64,000 nt of DNA, taken from positions 558,001 through 622,000 of the forward strand of contig JAHLKF010000002.1 in NCBI GenBank assembly GCA_025558075.1, given 5' to 3'. The notes below the pieces were generated by a model, which was not told the DNA's origin, did not search any database, and saw nothing but the letters and a program-made list of their open reading frames with translations. A program made the position numbers and the translations under genes. The DNA is from Gaertneriomyces semiglobifer (lineage: Eukaryota; Chytridiomycota; Chytridiomycetes; Spizellomycetales; Spizellomycetaceae). This document shows, piece after piece, positions 61,615 to 64,000 of this stretch. How positions within the stretch are numbered: the stretch's first letter is position 1; the number at the start of each line of letters is the position of its first letter.

Positions 61615-63361
61615 CTAGTATCTGCCACTACCCAAGATCGCAACTGCACTAGCCGAAAAAATACCACCGTTACCGTAGACCAAAGCGCGACGAGCGTTTC
61701 TCACTTGTCGAGCCGGTCCAGCACGATGAGTCAGTTGTTCAAATGCTTCGATGATATTGTACCTAGGTGAGCCAGCCGTCAGCAAAGTCACGTTGGCATA
61801 ACGACGTAACAAGGGAGAATCCAAGCATCAACTGTGGAACTTACATGGCAGGAACCTCCCAGGGAGCACCAAACGCTAGTAAGCCGCCATGGGTATTGAT
61901 AGGGAACATATCCTGAGGCTTAAAGTTCTCAGGATCTTTTTCGAGCCCTTCGAGAATTTGGTAATAACGTTCTTCAACGAAGGCACCGCCATGACCTTTC
62001 GGTGCCAAGCCGACCGCCTCAATGGCTCGAATCAAACAGATGGGAAAGCAGTCGTAGCTGGACGAGAATCTGGTCAGAAGTGATATCCCTTCCAGACAGG
62101 CGATTTGCAGCACCAACACTCACAGTCCGAAAAAGTCGATGTCACGTACACCCACTTGAGCCTCTTCATATGCAACACCCGCCGCCTCTTCACAGCTAAA
62201 CATCATCTCATTAATATCTTCTATCCTCTTGGGCGGAAATAGGGGTCCACTAGCTTCTCCACCACCGACAACCACGACGCCCGTATCTCTCTGTAAGCCC
62301 TTCCGCTCGAGAAATTGAGCGCTTGCCACAAGGATGGCGCTTCCTGCGTCGGCCCGCCTGGCACACTACGAGATATTTAGCAAGATATGGATCGCACATA
62401 CACAGTCAGCGTACCTACCTCCATCACGCTGGTAACTGGTGCAACGTGGCGGGCCGCGAGGATCTCTGGCACTGTTCGCGGCGTGCGAGTTAACGCGTGC
62501 GGGTGACGGGAGGCCATGATAGACATTAATGCGGAGCTGATAATGTAAAACGCCCGAGTATCTTTAGCTGCCGTACCGTGAAGTAACAACAAATGAAACA
62601 AGTATCCTTACCAGCTCGCCAGCTGCTCCCTCGTGATTCCAAAGTTCTTCATTTGGTATTGTGCAATTCGGTCGTAGCCATTTGGAATAACTGGGCTCTT
62701 CAATTCTGCCTCAGGATGATTGCAGGTCTGATCGGCACGCTTCAGGAATTCTTCACTGGAGAGTTGCTTCACAGCGTCCCCAGCAACCACAGCAACCAGA
62801 TCAGCGCCTTCCATCTGAATCATACGTTTTGCCTCCAGCTGTCATGTATTGAGTGTTATCATGTTTCTTGAAGCAGGGTGCTATTGGTTTTTCACTTACC
62901 AACCCAGTTACTATGAAAAAGCTTAACATCATTAGCACATTCTCCGTTTTGTTTACAGGAGAGGCATAGTGCACCACTTACCTGGTCCTGCACCACCAGT
63001 ATCCATAGTTCGAACGATGATACTCTTCCCAGGGAGCAAGCCTACCTGAGTCGCTAGATAGTGCGCCTCCATAAAATGGGTATCGGCCAAGCTTCAACAC
63101 CAATAGTCAGCCTTACATTCCAGTTACGCAATATAAATGCGCACCAAAGTATCACCTCGGAACCGCTACAAGCCCGTTGAGATCTTTGAGTTGCACGCCA
63201 GCATTGTCAAGGGCAAGCCGTAAAGCCTGTTGCATCAACTTGGTCGGGGTTACTTTGTCGGTTGCGGATCGCAGCAAGGTCGGGTTAGCTGAACGAGGGT
63301 TCAGCGGCGTCATGCCCGTCCCAATGATGCGAACTGCTTTTGATATACGCACTGGAGGCAT
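61615..63361 (-). CDS. Thiolase-fold protein (acetyl-CoA acetyltransferase-like, SCP-x-like group)
   Basis: Multi-exon gene of the thiolase superfamily. ATG 63361 (MPPVRISKAVRIIGTGMTPL), then LMQQALRLALDNAGVQLKDL + NGLVAVP, FMEAHYLATQVGLLPGKSII + VRTMDTGGAGP, MIQMEGADLVAVVAGDAVKQ, HPHALTRTPRTVPEILAARH, ADAGSAILVASAQFLERKGL, YDCFPICLIRAIEAVGLAPK, NTHGGLLAFGAPWEVPAMYN, and VYGNGGIFSASAVAILGSG with TAG at 61615-61617. Fold and order match SCP-x-type thiolases. The usual catalytic signatures look altered: GHP reads GAP, the late Cys-Gly motif reads YGNGG, and no nucleophile Cys is seen after the TMDTGGAG loop. It may act non-thiolytically or have another partner. No peroxisomal tripeptide at the end. 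Divergent from the ITPase gene, 145 bp apart. Confidence 0.82.
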
Positions 63362-63506
63362 CCTGTACCCGCTTGATCAGTATAGATAGGAATGGTTTTT
63401 GTCTCTGCTGCCTCGAGAGGCAAAAATATTGAAACCGCGACAAAAAGTTGGAAATCCTCCGCAAGCTCGACGCAAAACGTTGAGAGATCTCCATCCAGCA
63501 AGCATC
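63362..63506. promoter_or_regulatory. Shared divergent promoter region of the thiolase-like and ITPase genes
   Basis: 145 bp between two divergent start codons. No clear TATA box. Both promoters must lie here or overlap the 5' ends of the genes. Confidence 0.4.
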
Positions 63507-64000
63507 ATGTCGCACTACGATATCACCTTTGTAACCGGCAATGCGAACAAACTCGCTGAAGTGTCTGCAATTCTTGCCGCTTCCGGAGTTCATCTAACCT
63601 CCGAAAGTCTGCATCTGCCAGAGTTGCAAGGGACCACGACTTCCGTTTCCGCAGAAAAAGCACGAACAGCAGCGAATACACTCCAGAGACCTGTACTTAT
63701 TGATGATACCAGCTTATGCTTCAAAGCACTCAATGATCTACCTGGACCATACATCAAATGGTTTCTGCAAGGCGTCGGCCATGAGGGGTTGAACAAAATG
63801 TTAGTCGGGTTTGAGGACAAGTCGGCGGATGCCGTCGCTACTTTTGCATATTGCCGTCCAGGTGGCGAGCCAGTGCTATTCGAAGGACGTACACGCGGGA
63901 GGATTGTGATGCCCAGAGGAAGCACTGCTTTTGGATGGGACCCGATCTTCCAACCTGACGGATTCGACCAGACTTATGCTGAATTGGACAAAGAAACTAA
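63507..64000 (+). CDS. HAM1: Inosine triphosphate pyrophosphatase (HAM1 family), 3' end outside the window
   Basis: House-cleaning nucleotide hydrolase that removes ITP, dITP and XTP by splitting off pyrophosphate. ATG 63507 ([20 protein letters not shown]), with the family's [10 protein letters not shown] substrate loop, [20 protein letters not shown], the metal-binding [57 protein letters not shown], and [20 protein letters not shown] followed by ELDKET. The frame is open to the last base of the window; about 20 C-terminal residues are missing. No intron in the visible part. Confidence 0.95.
   Translation, partial: MSHYDITFVTGNANKLAEVSAILAASGVHLTSESLHLPELQGTTTSVSAEKARTAANTLQRPVLIDDTSLCFKALNDLPGPYIKWFLQGVGHEGLNKMLVGFEDKSADAVATFAYCRPGGEPVLFEGRTRGRIVMPRGSTAFGWDPIFQPDGFDQTYAELDKET

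Overview
This is nuclear DNA of a fungus. Nearly every gene is split by short spliceosomal introns (about 39-75 bp, GT-AG with one likely GC-AG). A Zn(II)2Cys6 regulator with the CX2CX6C...CX2C spacing, an HRQ1 helicase, a Rax1-like RGS membrane protein and an alternative NADH dehydrogenase fit fungi. The HPRT is of the animal HPRT1 type rather than the divergent yeast type, and many domain combinations are unlike Dikarya. I infer an early-diverging, chytrid-like fungus; that placement is weak.

Layout. 49-2711 (+) acyl-CoA oxidase; 2948-7425 (-) condensin SMC2; 7639-12267 (-) a PH + CLU-like + TPR protein; 13145-15882 (+) a PhoD-like phosphatase behind a 19-unit octapeptide repeat; 16331-18064 (-) an unknown multi-pass membrane protein; 18774-23099 (+) HRQ1 helicase with an N-terminal zinc finger; 23980-24740 (+) a type I membrane protein; 24875-26302 (-) an F-box/ankyrin-like protein; 27128-29645 (-) a zinc-cluster transcription factor, with a small Cys-rich candidate gene facing away from it.

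31618-32470 (+) ribosomal protein L10; 32779-33066 (-) a small hypothetical; 33927-35076 (+) HPRT; 35322-36392 (-) TMEM33/Pom33; 36902-37906 (-) 2-Cys peroxiredoxin; 38638-39240 (+) a low-complexity secreted protein; 39492-40683 (-) RGS membrane protein; 41340-43065 a decayed F-box-like region holding a perfect 40-bp inverted repeat; 43216-44492 (-) secreted class 3 lipase; 44493-46943 mostly empty; 46944-49061 (+) NDH-2; 49323-51004 (-) mitoribosomal mS29/DAP3, divergent from 51277-51861 (+) glutaredoxin; 52206-60925 (-) a 2885-residue SH3-SH3-RhoGEF-PH-coiled-coil protein; 61615-63361 (-) thiolase-fold protein, divergent from 63507-64000 (+) ITPase, which is cut by the window edge.

The window is mainly housekeeping: lipid turnover (oxidase, lipase, thiolase-like), mitochondrial function (NDH-2, mS29, glutaredoxin, perhaps the CLU-like protein), redox defence, nucleotide salvage and cleansing (HPRT, ITPase), chromosome and DNA maintenance (SMC2, HRQ1) and signalling (RhoGEF, RGS). 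It is not an operon-like cluster. I found no convincing single new 'system'. The most unusual objects are the repeat-PhoD fusion, the PH-CLU-TPR protein, the giant RhoGEF and the perfect hairpin. Splice sites were read by eye: exact exon coordinates are given only where I checked phase, and other gene spans are start-to-stop with introns inside.
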